From CAYRUZ01 sp964427895 (GTDB taxonomy: Bacteria > Patescibacteriota > Gracilibacteria > Peribacterales > Peribacteraceae), in contig CAYRUZ010000035.1 in assembly GCA_964427895.1 (NCBI GenBank), forward strand, positions 1 through 5,115: DNA of 5,115 nucleotides, given 5' to 3'. Position 1 is the first letter of the stretch; each line of letters opens with the position of its first letter. The position numbers were made by a program, and so were the translations under genes. The notes beneath the pieces are model-generated. The model was not told where the DNA came from. It searched no databases and worked only from the letters and a program-made list of their open reading frames with translations. Positions 4,494 to 5,115 of this stretch are shown piece after piece.

Positions 4494-5065
4494 TTCGTCC
4501 CCCGCCCTTCGTCGTGCGCGAGGGCGCGGAGCTTGTCAGCGTCTTCGAGAGCGGCGCAGCGGGCGCATTTCATTGCGCGAGGAGGCTGCACGCTGACGCC
4601 GCACTCGCAACGTGAAAGCTCAAGCGCCACGTACAGCTTCGCGCTGAGCCGCTGATGCTCCACCGCGTCGCCCCTCGCTTTCTCGGCGCGGGCGAGTTCG
4701 TCCGCGAGGTCCATCGTCAGCGAGGCGCAGGTGTCCCGGCTAGCGTCGAGCGATTCCTGTAGCGCAGCGTTCTCCCGCGTGAGCGCGGCGAGGCGGGCGC
4801 GCAGATCGTCGAGAGCCGTCTGTAGCGCGTCTCGCTCGTGCGCGATCTTGTCGTAACTCGGATAGCAGCCCATCGCGCTCGTTCCTCCATGCGCGGGAGA
4901 GGGGGAGCTGGACGGGGCTTCAAAGTAGTCCTGGCGAAACAACGCAGGCACCGTGTCACGCTTGCGGCTTGAGACTCGAACAACCCCTGGCTTCCAGTCT
5001 TCGCGGCCGATGATCTCCCAGCCGTCAAAGAGCAGCTCAGCTTCGTTTCTGTATGTGTCCCTCAC
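4490..5065 (-). CDS. Coiled-coil protein with C-terminal cysteine motif, unknown function
   Basis: This 191-aa protein is not recognised. Residues 1-50 look like a small folded segment. A Ser/Pro/Gly-rich linker follows at about 51-64. Residues 72-148 are a long amphipathic helix rich in Leu, Ala, Arg and Glu, very likely a coiled coil. Cys153, Cys155, Cys167 and Cys170 form a CxC...CxxC pair that could bind one zinc ion. The start is a GTG with a strong AGGAGG seven bases upstream, in a GTGA overlap with the preceding gene. Its TGA overlaps the GTG of the methyltransferase gene by four bases, so the two are probably translationally coupled. An internal ATG (Met65, 4873-4871) has GGAGG ten bases upstream and would give a 127-aa form that starts just before the coiled coil. 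The reading frame is secure; the role is unknown. Confidence 0.85.
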   Translation of the reverse strand: MRDTYRNEAELLFDGWEIIGREDWKPGVVRVSSRKRDTVPALFRQDYFEAPSSSPSPAHGGTSAMGCYPSYDKIAHERDALQTALDDLRARLAALTRENAALQESLDASRDTCASLTMDLADELARAEKARGDAVEHQRLSAKLYVALELSRCECGVSVQPPRAMKCARCAALEDADKLRALAHDEGRGTK

Positions 5066-5115
5066 GACCCCTCCTCCTCGAAGCTTTTGCCGATCTCCGC
5101 GAATCCCCTGTCAAT
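5062..5115 (-). CDS. 3' end of an unidentified gene (partial)
   Basis: An open frame enters from the right edge and ends at a TGA at 5064-5062. It gives 17 residues, IDRGFAEIGKSFEEEGS, with an acidic tail. The TGA lies inside a GTGA overlap with the start codon of the next gene, the same junction style as the rest of the operon, which is the main reason to call it coding. The ribosome binding site of the next gene (AGGAGG) is embedded in its last glutamate codons. Too little is visible to suggest a function. Confidence 0.6.
   Translation of the reverse strand: MDRGFAEIGKSFEEEGS

Noticed and set aside
1..5115. CRISPR array, insertion sequence or attachment site at the tRNA
   Set aside because: I found no spaced short repeats, transposase, integrase or duplicated tRNA 3' end in the window. 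The only notable direct repeat is the pair at the endonuclease borders.

Overview
The window looks like a compact block of a double-stranded DNA tailed-phage or prophage genome from a high-GC host. Every supported gene is on the minus strand, so transcription runs from position 5115 towards 1. Almost every gene junction is a 1 to 4 base stop/start overlap (ATGA, GTGA or TGATG). The content (orphan DNA methyltransferase, HNH-AP2 homing endonuclease, RNA ligase, tRNA, many small proteins) is typical of phage accessory or early regions. I see no structural gene that identifies the phage type and nothing that fixes the host.

In transcription order: the last 17 codons of an unknown gene (5062-5115); a 191-aa coiled-coil protein with a four-cysteine tail (4490-5065); a beta-class DNA methyltransferase (3849-4493); an 18-codon, very basic mini-ORF (3796-3852); a 72-aa cysteine-rich protein (3581-3799); an unrecognised tryptophan-rich 445-aa protein (2247-3584); an HNH-AP2 endonuclease (1714-2250); a small cysteine-motif protein (1406-1717); a 59-aa ORF started by GTG (1339-1518); a 147-aa protein with a winged-helix-like C-terminus (899-1342); an 82-aa helical protein (676-924); an RNA ligase of the RLIG1/DUF5565 type (128-676); a tRNA-Trp(CCA) (64-137); and a probable ribosome binding site and start codon for the next gene at the left edge.

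Two points stand out. First, the RNA ligase gene runs directly into the tRNA-Trp gene: its last codons and TAG stop are tRNA bases 1-10. This puts an RNA-sealing enzyme and a tRNA on one transcript and suggests tRNA maintenance or repair, though the sequence does not prove it. Second, the HNH-AP2 gene is an AT-richer insert bounded by a 10-base direct repeat (CAATGAGCGA). Removing one repeat plus the insert would recreate a perfect ATGA overlap between the flanking genes, which gives a clear model of the ancestral locus.

There is no gap over 300 bases. The only non-coding stretch is positions 5-63, which holds a GC-rich inverted repeat.
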